Assembly: GCF_032118995.1 (NCBI RefSeq) | Contig: NC_092654.1 | Span: 15,801,784 to 15,865,783, forward strand | Reading direction: 5' to 3' | DNA from: Asterias amurensis | Lineage: Eukaryota > Echinodermata > Asteroidea > Forcipulatida > Asteriidae | DNA: 64,000 nt | Shown here: positions 1-11,095 of the stretch, piece by piece | Position numbering within the stretch: position 1 is the stretch's first letter | Layout: every line of letters starts with the position of its first letter | Notes under the pieces: model-generated | What the model was told of the DNA's origin: nothing | Database searches by the model: none | Seen by the model: the letters and a program-made list of their open reading frames with translations, nothing else | Translations under genes and position numbers: made by a program

Positions 1-53
1 ATGGTTACTATTGTGGAGAAATTTGACAAACTTGTGCACAAAGTTCAATATAT

Positions 54-476
54 AAAGGCAGTGGACACTATTGGTAATTATTCAAAATAATTATTAGCAT
101 AAAACCTTATTTGTTAACGAATAATGGGGATAGGTTGGCAGTATAAAACATTGCGAGAAACGGCTCCCTCTGAAGTGACATAGTTTTCGAGAAAGAAGTA
201 ATTTTCCATGAATTGGATTTCAGGACTTTAAATTTAGAATTTGAGGTCTCAAAATCAAGCATCTGAAAGCATAAGAGATGTTAAATTTGTATCGGGGATA
301 AAGAATATCACACAACTTCATGTGACAAGGGTGGTTTTTATTTCATTCTGATCTCGCAGCTTCGCCGACCAATTGAGCTTAAATTTTCACAGGTTTGTTA
401 TTTAATGCATATGTTGAGATACACCAAGTGAGACGACTGGTCTTTGACAATTACCAATAGTGTCCACTGCCTTTAA
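54..476 (+). mobile_element. Family A TIR element (TTAA-type MITE), copy 1
   Basis: Starts AAAGGCAGTGGACACTATTG and ends with the inverse complement ACCAATAGTGTCCACTGCCT followed by TTAA. It has no transposase frame, so it is non-autonomous. The interior carries the hairpin GAGGTCTC...GAGACCTC-like segment shared by all copies. At the left end TTAA has become TATA. This is one of about a dozen copies in the window. Confidence 0.85.
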
Positions 477-888
477 GAGCAATGTACAAATATCAACCTT
501 TATTTGTCTTAATGTCAATAAAAAGTATTCAATTCTTTAGTACAAGAACCTCCGTTTCCTATTAATACATTTCTGACTGAATTTTATAGCACAAAATGAT
601 GGATTTAAAAGCAAATTGTTTCAGTGGAGAGAGGAGAATTGGCAACAAAAGAATCAAATCTGAGACAAGACCATACTAATTGGCTCCTATAGACCTTATG
701 CATTGACATTATCCGGCCACCATCTTAGAGGTAAACTGATGTTGAAACAATAGCAAAACGCAGATTTATATGAGCGATGCACAAGATTGACCAACTAACA
801 ACCTCCTATTGACCTCTAAGGGAGGGCGCCCAACTCCAAAAAGTCATTTGCATAAGGTCACTTGAACTGTGCTTCACAGTTGAAGTCC
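477..888. other. Gene-free stretch downstream of the eIF1-like gene
   Basis: No coding exon is recognised. The 680-870 part looks like decayed repeat material (several short CTCCTAT and GACCT segments in both orientations), but its ends cannot be defined. Confidence 0.4.
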
Positions 889-1188
889 AATAGGAGACTT
901 TGGAATGCTAGGTGGCAGCAGACTTACCAGGTAAATTTCCATAGACCTTTTCGCAAATACCGGGGCGCGCGCGTAAAGCTTGGAATTAGGTGCATTGTGG
1001 TCTAGCTGGTAGCAAAATTTGATTCATATATATCCCACAATGCACCTCATTCAACAGTCTGCGCTTGCGCATTGGTATTTGCGATAAGGTCTATTGTTTA
1101 CGTAGTTCTGAGTATGCGCACATTGCCGAGAACAATAGATTTTACCTGGTAAGTCTGCTGCCACCAAGCATCCCAAAAGTCTCCTATC
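889..1188. mobile_element. TIR element with GGTGGCAGCAGACTTACC ends
   Basis: Inverted arms of about 45 nt: AGGAGACTTTGGAATGCTAG, then GGTGGCAGCAGACTTACCAG on the left, mirrored on the right by CTGGTAAGTCTGCTGCCACC and a similar flank ending GTCTCCTAT. The middle has two short GC-rich stretches. No coding capacity. A MITE-like element; superfamily unknown. Confidence 0.65.
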
Positions 1189-1586
1189 ATGGAAGAGCAA
1201 CTTTGTATGATTAATATGACTTCTGTGATAAGGACAACAGTGCATTGATACACTGTCTGAAAATAACAAGAACAAAAACAGAAGCAACACTCTGATTCTA
1301 TTCAGTAAAATGGACTGGTTTCTATGACTGACATCTTAAGACTTAAGGCCTGGTCACACAGGGCGCGATAACGAGAACAAAAATGAGAATGTTAACAATG
1401 CACGCCCTTGATTGGTTGAATGAGCATGGGCGTGGTCTGCGTGGAGCAGTTCAACCAATAGAACGCCTTCTCTTTGCGTCATTACCGTTTTCGTTAATGC
1501 TGCAAACGAGCAATTCCTACTTATTTACAACATTTTGAATGCCTCACTGTCCAAAGACATAAAATGTAAATATTATTTGCATTAAG

Positions 1587-4500
1587 TTAGAAGCCGTGGA
1601 GTTTGATCTGATGCTCCTTGGCAAGTCCGCAAGTCTCCAGGAAGTTTTTGACGTGCTGTCGCTGGTCTCCTTGTAACTGAATGACTTCTCCGAAATCTTT
1701 CTCAGTGTGTACGTTTCCATTGCAGTTAAAAAACTGTAAAATAGAAAAACAATATTATACTTAAGATTATGCAATCCAACAACTAAAGTGAGCAATTAAA
1801 GGGAGGTGTCGTTTTGATCTTAGCAGGCCTAAGGCTGTACAGGGAATAATGAACTTTGAACCCAGTTACTGCAGGTGCAAGCACTGCCCACCATATCACA
1901 AAGGGCAATGCCGTGCTACTGTAAACCTGTGCTGCTGGCGGCAGCCATTTTACGAGATCATTGAAGACCACCACTCCCCAAAAGGAAACACAAATTGAAG
2001 AGACTTTGCAGTCAACATGACTTGATTAATGATTAACTCAAATGCAGTTTATAAGAATTTTCCAGCCCGAATCAAAAAGCCATTCGTCCAGACCTATAAG
2101 GTACTTTGTGCATTTTGTATGGATTTCTTAAAACTGCTTTTCCATAACTGGAACCCAATGTATGGATGTTGTAAAACTGCTTCTGCATAATATTTTGGAG
2201 CCTCTTGATTTTTTTTTCAAGAGTGGTCTTCAATGTATACAAAAAGAAACATTGGTTTTTTGAAATAATTTTTTCTTTTTTCAAAATGAATTTTTTATTG
2301 AATGGCCTTTTGATTGTTACATTCACAAAATTGCTATGATGACATCATAGATCTGAGCAGCAGTATTGAAGCCACAGTGGGAGTAGTTGCGATAACGTTG
2401 TTGAAATTATACGTATTGGACCAGATTGTCATTTGCCGCTCGAGAGAATCTCGTAACCCTCCGGCCTGGCGGCTGTCGGGAGGAGGGTTACTATATCGCA
2501 ACTACAGTGGGCGGTGCTGGGCGGGCCTGCTGCCAAGGACTAACTAATTTTGCCCAGCACTCAGAGCAAAATACACTGGGCTGCCCAGCACAGATTTCCC
2601 CCAGACTGCACTTACATCAATGATGGCCCTATCTAACTTGGTGTAATAAATTGGATTTAGGACCCACCAGTCCTCACCACTAATTGGTCTAGCTACAACA
2701 CTGCTAAGCGGACACCGTTGGCAGACCCATTTACATTAATTATGATGTGTGGGTGATTATCTGAACATACCTTCTTCATCTTCTTGACAATGCGATGTTG
2801 TGAGTACATGGGGGAGATTCCTTCAACGGTGGTGATCATCTTTCTGCCGTTTCTTTGTTGACATCTGAAAAATCATCAATGCAGCCAATTTAAAGTTGTT
2901 TGTTAACTTTATTTATTTACTTTTAACAAATATTACACGTGTATACGTGACACGATGATGGTAGTTTGGCCGGAAACCTTATTCTGGTAAGCATACTTTT
3001 GTTGCGCTTAGTTACTTTGCTCTTTGTGCCTAAGAAGCTCTATGAAATTGTGCCCAGGTGTGCACTTACATTGCATTCATTCGTGGAACATACAGACATG
3101 TGAATGTTCTGTCATGTATTTCATCATGTTCTGTTTCTTTTCTAAACCTTAAGATTTAATTTGTTATATGTTTCCGCTTACCTGACATGAATTAACATCA
3201 TACTCCCATCTTCACTGTTGTCTTGAAAGTGATCTAAAGCATAAAAAACAAAACCAAGAAATCAGTCAGAAAGCCAAGAAAGTTTTTTTCCTTTTTCTTC
3301 AAAATATTTTCTCAATGGGAATGGTGTGACTGTAGTGTTAGGAAAGGATTCATTAGACATTGAGGATTAAGTTCGTGTTCATACTAGAATTTGTGTCATG
3401 ATTTTCGAAAGTGGTAAAAATGGAGCAAATCTGTTGACTAGCTGTCAAAATTGTGCGTGTTTGACCATTTCGCCCTGTTCGTTATGAGCATGGGTCGTAA
3501 CCCTCCATCCCAGCAGCTCCGCCGGCGTCGGGAGGAGGGTTACGTTATCGCAACAATTATCCATATAATCGATATCCTGCCACCCCACTTGCTTGTTTTT
3601 TGTTCACTAAAAAGACTAAGTAAATGACAAATGATTTTCCCCAACTTTTTGTTGGGGAAAATCATTTGTCATTTACTTAGACTTTTTAGTCAACTCAATC
3701 AAAACAAAAGGGTACCATTTTTAGATAATAATAATCATATTCATAATTGTCTTCTTGGCACAACTATAGAATGCAGGTACACTTCGAAGCTTCCACTGCG
3801 CCTCCGCGGAGACGGAGTCGCGGTGACGTTCATACATACACAGTACACTGGAGTTGAGGTCGCGCTCTGTTGCTTAACTATAAATATTTGGCAACCTAGG
3901 GGGCACTCTGAAAGATGCACAACAGCGCCCGCATTAGGCTCGAAAATACACAACTGCGCTGTGATGTCAATTTATTTTATACGATAACTCACAAGACCAT
4001 TAGATGATTATTTAAATAATTATGGGAACTCCGTACAAATAATTAATAACTTTTAATATTGCCGTACTACATATTACCCCAAAAGAGGATTATTTAAAAA
4101 AGGGAAAAAATTAAAGGCCGAATCCTAATACATTAGAGGATTATTTAAAAAAGGGAAAGAAAGCCCGAATTCCGTACAATAATTAATATTGCCCTAATAC
4201 ACTTGACCCCCCAATAGAGGATTATTTAAAAAAGGGAAAGAAAGCCCGAATTCCGTACAATAATTAATATTGCCCTAATACACTTGACCCCAATAGAGGA
4301 TTATTTAAAAAAGGGAAAGAAAGCCCGAATTCCGTACAATAATTAATATTGCCCTAATATACTTGACCCCAATAGAGGATTATCTAAGAAAAGGGAAAGA
4401 AAGCCCGAATTCCGTACAATAATTAATATTGCCCTAAAACATTTGACCCCAATAGAGGATTATTTAAAAAAGGGAAAGAAAGCCCGAATTCCGTACAATA

Positions 4501-6866
4501 ATTAATATTGCCCTCATACATTTGACCTTATTAGAGGGTTTAAACAAAAGGGAAATGGAAAGCCCGAATTACGTACAATTATTATTATTGCCCTCATACA
4601 CTTGACCCCATTAGAGGATTGTTTAAAAAAGGGAAAGAAAGCCCGACCGCGCCTCCGCGCCTCCACCTTCCCCTTCTTCACGATTGCATCATATGCTCGT
4701 CTTCCTAAAGACGCCCTCTATCGGCCATTGTCCACACCGCGTCTCCGCGCCTCCGTGCCTCCACCTTCCCCGTCTTCACGATTGCATCAAATGCCCGTCT
4801 TCCTAAAAACGCCCTCTATCGGCCATTGTCAACACCGCGACTCCGCGCCTCCGCGCCTCCACGCTTCCAGCTTCCCCGTCTTCACGATTGCATCAAATGC
4901 ACGTCTTCCTAAAACGCCCTCTATCGGCTGCTTCACCTACCTCACCACTCACGTCACACTTTGACTCCCTACGACCCTAACATTTTATCTGCTGTATTCA
5001 TCAATCGCACTCAATACAATCAAGTGGTAAAGAGCTATTTTCTTCCTCCATGCTACGACCAAGTTACTTAAAACGTACGTGACCGCAGATAGAGCTCCGA
5101 GTGTACCTGTATTCTATAGTTACTCCGTCATATATAATAACACCTCATTCAAAACAATACTTCCATATAGACCCAGTAACTGGGGCGCTGTACTCCTTTT
5201 CAACAATTTTTGACTTTATCTGTCGTACTAGCGCCCCAGGGAATGGCACAGAATTTTAACGAATACCCAGTTTTTCGCGACACCCAGCCACAAAAAATGC
5301 CTCAAAATGACAAAAAAGACCAAACAAACTAGCTCAAAAATCGCCTAGTCTATTCTCGATACGTCTAGGATGTAACATCAGGCATTTAATTGTACTCACG
5401 ATCATTTTTTAAACTCCAAATCGATGATTTTTAACTCCGCATCGTGGAGCGATTGACAAGTCTGCGATTTTCGGATGTGTATGGTAACGAAACAAGGCGT
5501 CGCGTTAACGTTGTGGGTGGATGTCCATCAACGGCTGTTTAATGCTACACTTGTTACAGGCGTTGCAGCGAATGCTATACATTGTACACGGGGATGGGTA
5601 CAGGCGCTGCAGCTAGCGAGTGCCCACGTGCGTTCAATCATGGTCAACGTAACTTACACGGTGCCGGGTTGTTGGAAAATTATCAGAAAGGGGGTGAAAG
5701 GTTCTCAGAAAGGGAATATTGTCTGAAAGAGGGGATTTTTCTGGTCTGAAGTCTGCTGGATGAAGCTGGATGGTTCTGGATGAAGTCTGCTGGTCTGGAT
5801 TTTTCTGGTCATCGCCCCCCCCCCCCCCCCTGAAAAAAAGGGGAAAAAAGATGATAAATAAATAAAAAAAAGTTCTACAGTGACACTGGCAGCACTAAAC
5901 ATTATAAGAAGCAATTTAACCATGCCCAAAAATCGTAGGCCTAGATGAAGTACAGCGGTTTTTATTTATTTATCATATTTTTCCCCCTTTTTTTTTTTTT
6001 TCTTTTTTTTTGGGGGGCGATGACCAGAAAAATCCCCTCTTTCAGACAATATTCCCTTTCTGAGAACCTTTCACCCCCTTTCTGATAATTTTCCAACAAC
6101 CCGGCACCGTGTAAGTTACGTTGACCATGATTGAACGCACGTGGGCACTCGCTAGCTGCAGCGCCTGTACCCATCCCCGTGTACAATGTATAGCATTCGC
6201 TGCAACGCCTGTAACAAGTGTAGCATTAAACAGCCGTTGATGGACATCCACCCACAACGCGACGCCATGTTTCGTTACCATACACATCCGAAAATCGCAG
6301 ACTTGTCAATCGCTTCACGATGCGGAGTTAAAAATCATCGATTTGGAGTTTAAAAAATGATTGTGAGTACAATTAAATGCCTGATGTTACATCCTAGACG
6401 TATCGAGAATAGAGTAGGCGATTTTTGAGCTAGTTTGTTTGGTCTTTTTGTCATTTTGAGGCATTTTTTGTGGCTGGGTGTCGCGAAAAACTGGGTATTC
6501 GTTAAAATTCTGTGCCATTCCCTGGGGCGCTAGTACGACAGATAAAGTCAAAAATTGTTGAAAAGGAGTACAGCGCCCCAGTTACTGGGTCTAACTTCCA
6601 TATGCCTTGTTGGGGCACTTGCCAATATGATATTGGCGAGTGATCCAACAAAAAATGGCGGGGCCGACAATTGACATTCACATTTCACTTCAGTGGCACA
6701 AACCATACAAAGCTGTTTGCACATGTTTGTGCACAATTTTACATGTGGTGGATAACTCGTCCGCAAACAGCTTGCGTGACGCAAGAACAAAAAAACTCCA
6801 ATAGAAAACAGGATCCTTACCCGTTGTTTTGTTCAAGTTCTGAATATGTCCTCCCATTCCAGCCAT
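1587..6866 (-). CDS. EIF1: Divergent eIF1 (SUI1-family) translation initiation factor, four exons, complete
   Basis: Exons on the minus strand are 6866-6821, 3233-3182, 2864-2771 and 1733-1587. Phases 1, 2 and 0 join perfectly to 112 codons plus stop; human eIF1 has 113. Donors are GTAAGG, GTAAGC and GTATGT, and every acceptor ends in AG. The start MAGMGGHIQNLN matches the IQNL start of eIF1. The body has QQRNGRK (the SUI1 basic loop), TTVEGI, CNG, GEVIQLQGDQR, GLAK and the C-terminal HGF. Known role of the family: it binds the 40S subunit near the P site and enforces start-codon stringency. By hand, compared with my recollection of human eIF1, the body is only about 55-60% identical. The helix after TTVEGI (PMYSQHRIVKKMKK) is much changed, whereas canonical animal eIF1 is very conserved. 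It is therefore probably a diverged paralogue; the symbol denotes the family, not proven orthology. Intron 1 (3.6 kb) is filled with repeats. Confidence 0.88.
2441..2496. repeat. Short foldback GTAACCCTCC...GGAGGGTTAC
   Basis: CGTAACCCTCCGGCCTGGCG is followed closely by GGAGGAGGGTTAC. The same short hairpin recurs at 3490-3545 and, decayed, at 16841-16893, each ending beside TATCGCAAC or a similar sequence. A small mobile hairpin family or the tip of a larger element. Confidence 0.5.
3490..3553. repeat. Short foldback GTAACCCTCC...GGAGGGTTAC, second copy
   Basis: Contains CGTAACCCTCC, a GC-rich loop, then GGAGGAGGGTTACG and TATCGCAAC. It resembles the copy at 2441 and lies in intron 1 of the eIF1-like gene. 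Confidence 0.5.
3606..3689. repeat. Near-perfect 39-nt hairpin
   Basis: The left arm beginning CTAAAAAGACTAAGTAAATG pairs with the right arm ending CATTTACTTAGACTTTTTAG. The loop is about five T and there is one mismatch in 39 positions. It lies in intron 1 of the eIF1-like gene. Confidence 0.85.
4000..4650. repeat. Minisatellite, about 80-bp unit, eight copies
   Basis: Units start at GAGGATTATTTAAAAAAGGG near 4136, 4217, 4296, 4375, 4455, 4533 and 4614, with degenerate units before 4136. Each contains AAAGCCCGAATTCCGTACAA and ends TTGACCCC. Lies in intron 1 of the eIF1-like gene. Confidence 0.9.
4646..4945. repeat. Tandem repeat, about 95-107-bp unit, three copies
   Basis: Directly follows the 80-bp array. 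Units share CTTCACGATTGCATCA, CGTCTTCCTAAA and CGCCCTCTATCGGC. The C-rich part CCGCGCCTCCGCGCCTCC itself varies in number of short subrepeats. An open frame across it is a by-product of the repeat. Confidence 0.85.
5168..6593. mobile_element. Foldback DNA transposon, 9-bp target duplication (Mutator-like)
   Basis: Two arms of more than 570 bp are nearly identical inverse complements: 5168 begins TAGACCCAGTAACTGGGGCG and 6593 ends CGCCCCAGTTACTGGGTCTA. Both ends are flanked by the same 9-mer ACTTCCATA (5159-5167 and 6594-6602). The centre (about 5750-6020) holds GGATGAAG-type subrepeats, a poly-C tract and A/T-rich sequence. The left arm has an extra segment of about 50-60 bp next to the centre that the right arm lacks. 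There is no transposase. A 9-bp duplication with long arms is typical of Mutator-like and foldback elements. It sits in intron 1 of the eIF1-like gene, and high arm identity suggests recent insertion or arm conversion. Confidence 0.88.
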
Positions 6867-7223
6867 GTTGATTACTTTCGGTTATTCTGTGAAAACTTCT
6901 TAAATCAATAAACAAACTACGATGATTGTTTCCACTTTGTAAGGAATTGCTGTCGGGAACTGTGGCCAAAAAATATCTATCACACTATCCCAACTCGAAC
7001 ACAAGGTGGCAGCAGAACGGTAATTAATAGCCGTCCCATCAAAACCTATCGATCATCCACCAATTAATTTGGAGTAGAACAGCCAAAGAGGCGAAAACAA
7101 CGACATGCGATTTGAAGAAATAATAACGAGCCAAATACATCATATTTTATAAATGTCTTCGTTACTCTTTATGTAGACATAATAATAATATGGGGAAAAT
7201 ACAGTAACCCCTTTGGACAATAA

Positions 7224-7385
7224 TTAAAGGGGTCTATGTAACTTTTGTAGGACAAAACACAATGTCCACAGACTTACACTAAACTTACACAGTTGAATAT
7301 CGTGACTTTTAAAGTGACCGGTTAATCGCCACAACAACAAAACAGGGAAAATAAGCGGTTTGAAGGAACGAAATTTGAGTACAAA
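7224..7385. mobile_element. Family D TTAA-type element, fragment
   Basis: Starts TTAAAGGGGTCTATGTAACT and contains TTACACTAAACTTACA, as in the full palindromic family D copy at 10570. The other end is not found. Confidence 0.55.
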
Positions 7386-7394
7386 ACTACCCGT

Positions 7395-7740
7395 TGTCAA
7401 AAATAATTGTCTTTTCTTTTCTTTACCCAATCCTTATGCTTCATGGTTCCATGTGTCATCCTGAGGCAACCCTTTTTCGGCAATGCATTTATTTGGTGTT
7501 CACTTTGTTTTGGGGGCATTTTTGTTTGTCTTTTAACGAAAGACAGTTGGAAGCAGAGATGAAAAATATGATACTGTATTAGTGTCATGGCCTGTCAAAA
7601 ATAATTGTATTTTCTTTTCTTTACCCAATCCTTATGCTAATAACCATGGTTCCATGTGTCATCTTGTGGCAACCCTTTTTCGGCGTTGCATTTCTTTGGC
7701 GTTCACGTTGGTTTGGGGCATTTTTGTTCAGTTGGAGGGT
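7395..7740. repeat. Direct duplication, period about 198 bp
   Basis: The segment beginning TGTCAAAAATAATTGT, through CCATGTGTCATC and GGCAACCCTTTTTCGGC, occurs at 7395 and again at 7593 with several substitutions. No gene is recognised in it. Confidence 0.8.
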
Positions 7741-8262
7741 ATGATTGTTATTGTTTGCGCCAAAATAAAACTTTCGCAAGCACAGATAAACAAATTTGAT
7801 GCTGAAAATGTCATGGCCTCGGGTAAACTGAACCCGTAAAATAAGACAATAACTTGGCACCCCCCCCCCCCCACATAATCCTTGTCTTTGTTGTGAGACA
7901 TCAATTAGGCGCGAATTTTCGTAATACAAATTATGGACCACGCGCCCCTTGCGATGACCTGCCAGTTCAAAATAAAAGTACAGTCTCCCCAACGATGATG
8001 ACTATTAATGTTTGCTTATAGGGTCTGTAATCGTTTGGTAAATGTCAACAAAAACTTACGTGATAAGATTAAGAATTACCCCAGTTTGGGATAATCATGG
8101 AGGCTATCTCCAATGTATTTTGAAAAACAGCTCCTTTCGAACATGATAATAGACCGAAGTACTGCGGATATGGAAAGATTAATCACCTTTTATCCAAACA
8201 AGAAGCAGAAACTTTCTAAGATTGTGGATTCCTAACAGAGATTATTCTTCTTGCGTGTGGCT
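7741..8262. other. Gene-free stretch
   Basis: Contains a poly-C run near 7859 and no recognisable exon, RNA gene or repeat boundary. Confidence 0.4.
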
Positions 8263-8487
8263 ACTCTCTAAATGTGAAAGAGTGAAAAACACCACTCTTT
8301 ACATTTTGAGTTGTCCCTTATTGCTATTTCACTCTTTTAAGGGGGTTTCAATCTAGGGCAGAGTGAAGCATCACTCAAAAAAGATGCAAACTTCAATCTA
8401 AAAGAGTGGAAAAACACTCGAAAAAGAGTTGCCCTCATATATGGCTCTTCGAAGAGTGCCTTTTCACTCGTTTGCACTTTAGAGAGT
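8263..8487. mobile_element. MITE with ACTCTCTAAA ends, TA flanks
   Basis: The left end ACTCTCTAAATGTGAAAGAG and right end CACTTTAGAGAGT are imperfect inverse complements bounded by T...A, consistent with a TA target. The interior repeats GAGTG and CACTC many times. Likely a Tc1/mariner-type non-autonomous element. Confidence 0.6.
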
Positions 8488-8951
8488 ATGTCTCTGAATT
8501 TTTGGCGACTTCTCAAAAACGAGACCACCTTTTAAAATAAATCAATGTTCTTGGGTTAGTCACATTTGACGCATTCCCAAAAAACAAACGCTCAGGAACT
8601 TGCCTCCAACTTTGTAAACAGAACCCGTAATAAACCACGACTATTTGGCACCCCAAACAAAACAAAAAATGAACAAGCAGCCCTTGCACATACGCTAACT
8701 TTACTTTCACTTTGTATTAACCGAAATAATTTTCTTATCACAACTCTGTTCAAGACAGTGCATGGTGTCGCTATCATATTGTTTTATTGCATCAAAACGA
8801 TTAATTGGCAGGAAACACAACAGCTATTATTTAATTTTGAAGACAAAAACCATCAGCTTTTTTATAATCTCTTAATAAAACACTTTTATCATTTTTAAAC
8901 TCGTTTCCTAACTAAATAAGCATAGCCACAAATAACCGTGAAGATTACAGG
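8488..8951. other. Gene-free stretch
   Basis: AT-rich with no recognisable gene. Open frames here are short and lack motif or splice support. Confidence 0.35.
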
Positions 8952-9329
8952 TTAAAGGCAGTGGACACTATTGGTAATTACTCAAAATAATTATTAGCAT
9001 AAAACCTTTCTTGGTGACGAGTAATAGGGAGAGATTGATGGTATAAAACATTGTGAGAAACGGCACCCTCTGAAGTGCCATAGTTTTCGAGAAAGAAGTA
9101 ATTTTCCACGAATTTGGTTTCGAGACCTCAGATTTAGAACTTGAGGTCTCGAAATCAACCATCTAAACGCATACACCTTCGTGTGACAAGGGTTCTTTCA
9201 TTATTATCTCGCCAGTTTGATGACCGATTGAGCTCAAATTTTCCCAGGTTTGTTATTTTATGCATGTTGAGACACACCAACTGTGAAGGCTAGTCTTTGA
9301 CAATTACCAATAGTGTCCACTGCCTTTAA
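8952..9329. mobile_element. Family A TTAA-type MITE, copy 2
   Basis: Complete: TTAAAGGCAGTGGACACTAT at the left and AGTGTCCACTGCCTTTAA at the right, both bounded by TTAA. A 64-codon frame inside recurs in other copies of the family. Confidence 0.9.
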
Positions 9330-9335
9330 CATGAA

Positions 9336-9447
9336 GTTTCTCGTTACCCATTATGGTCGATTGACTTCTAGAGGTTTGTCAGTTTATGTATATGGTGGAA
9401 TACATAAAGTGTTTAAACTGTCAGAACATTTCTAACGTTCCTTTACA
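9336..9447. mobile_element. Family F TTAA-type MITE, 3' fragment
   Basis: Shares AGAGGTTTGTCAGTTTATGT, TACATAAAGTG and CGTTCCTTTA with the complete family F element at 33305. The left half is missing. Confidence 0.55.
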
Positions 9448-10446
9448 TTAATAATGTCTACACTTGTAAATACTCTAAGAACGGTTAACACAAGGCTATA
9501 GTTGAACATCAACTGGAAGAGCCCTAAAATAATGTTAAATATTAATACAAGTGTGGTCCATAACAGAGATAGAGAAATAATTTCATATAAAACTAAATTA
9601 ATCAGATTTGTGAACAATTTTTTGTCTCAAAAGAGTGTCAATGAAAAAATCAAGAAAAGTATTGAAATTTTATTTTTAATTGTCCACCCCCATGCAAATA
9701 TAGAGCACACAATGTTTGTTAACATTACATAGAACATTACATGTGTCACCTAAAAATTACATGCTGGTATAAATTCTACTGCCCATTCAAAAAAAGGCTG
9801 CCAACACGTTTAAGCAAATAAAGCCTTGTTGTTGAAGTATCATAAATAACACTATGTTATAATTATTTAAGGTTATTAAGAGCCTAAAATTATGTTTTGA
9901 AATTGTAAACAAATTGCTTTCACAGTTTTGTGTTCGTTGCACCTGATATTTAGAAATAGGTTTGACTACACCCATATCCATTTTTTAGTTATGTGTCCAT
10001 AAAAATTAGCCTCAAGTTTTGATACTGGCCTATTTAAAAATAGCTTCTCACCAGGATTTTAATCTAATCACGAGAGATCAGATTAAAAAGAAAATCCCTT
10101 TCTAAACAATTAGTAAACAATCATCACCTAATAACCAAATCTATGTGTCTCAAACAATCACTAAAACTCAACCTAAAAGGGCAGCATTTTTTTTTTCAGA
10201 CAGTAAAACATCCAGATATTGGCATTTTTTTTAAAATTTTGTTTGTTTGTTTGTCTGTTTGTTTGTTGAGATGATCTTCCTAAGGATATAAACACCAAGC
10301 TTGCAACAGCCAATCTCTATATTAATACAAACACTGACACTGATTTAACGTCTACGTTGTGAGTTGCACAAATCAAGATATTGTGATTCAGTAACTATAG
10401 GCGAGGATGCTTATAATTCTCGTCCTTGTTAAATCAGTGGTTAGTT
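9448..10446. other. Gene-free AT-rich stretch
   Basis: Contains a (TTTG)n tract near 10240-10265. No exon, RNA gene or clear transposon end was seen. Confidence 0.4.
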
Positions 10447-10497
10447 TGGGGGATTCGGACCTGCAACCTTGTGATTGCAACTCTGGCAGTCTAACTT
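10447..10497 (-). repeat. tRNA-derived SINE head, fragment
   Basis: On the minus strand it reads GTTAGACTGCCAGAGTTGCA and then AAGGTTGCAGGTCCGAATCC. The last part resembles the RNA polymerase III B box (GGTTCGAATCC). A similar head occurs near 21085-21140. Confidence 0.45.
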
Positions 10498-10569
10498 ATG
10501 GACATAATGGTGACAACTGGACCAGGGCATTGGACATTTCTAATTAATCAAAATGGCTCCTTACTTCGG

Positions 10570-10888
10570 TTAAAGGATTTGGGTACCTTTTCCAAAATGT
10601 CCATAGGTTTACATTAAACTTACAGGGTTTGAAGATAATGATAGTGGAAAGCTTCCCTTCAAATATTACTTACTGAGGTGCTGTAGTTTTTGAGAAATGA
10701 GTAAAACAATGTCATGAAAATACGTTTGTAAATGATTAAAATAATTTTCGTCTCATGAGACGAAAATTATTTTCATGACATTGTTTTACTCATTTCCCAA
10801 AAACTACAGCACCTCAGCACGTAATATTTTCAGGGAAGCTTTCTACTATCATTATCTTCAAACTGTGTAAGTTACATAGACCCTTTAA
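10570..10888. mobile_element. Family D TTAA-type palindromic element
   Basis: Starts TTAAAGGATTTGGGTACC and ends CATAGACCCTTTAA. The arms fold around a central CGTCTCATGAGACG near 10750. Shared arm segments include TGCTGTAGTTTTTGAGAAAT, GACATTGTTTTACTCATTTC and TAATTTTCGTCT. No coding capacity. Confidence 0.8.
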
Positions 10889-11095
10889 AAGAGATTTATA
10901 AATGACATTGTGAGCTTTGCCAAAAACTCCTTTGTTACATGTACTAACTGACTGAACAATCTTAGTACCGTAGTTATGTGTCAGTATTACTCCTTACTAT
11001 ACATGCATATTAATTGAATTTGAATCAACTATATTACTGAAAATTAATGACTTGAAATACTTAAATTTGGTTAAAATCACCTTTTTAGGTATCGG

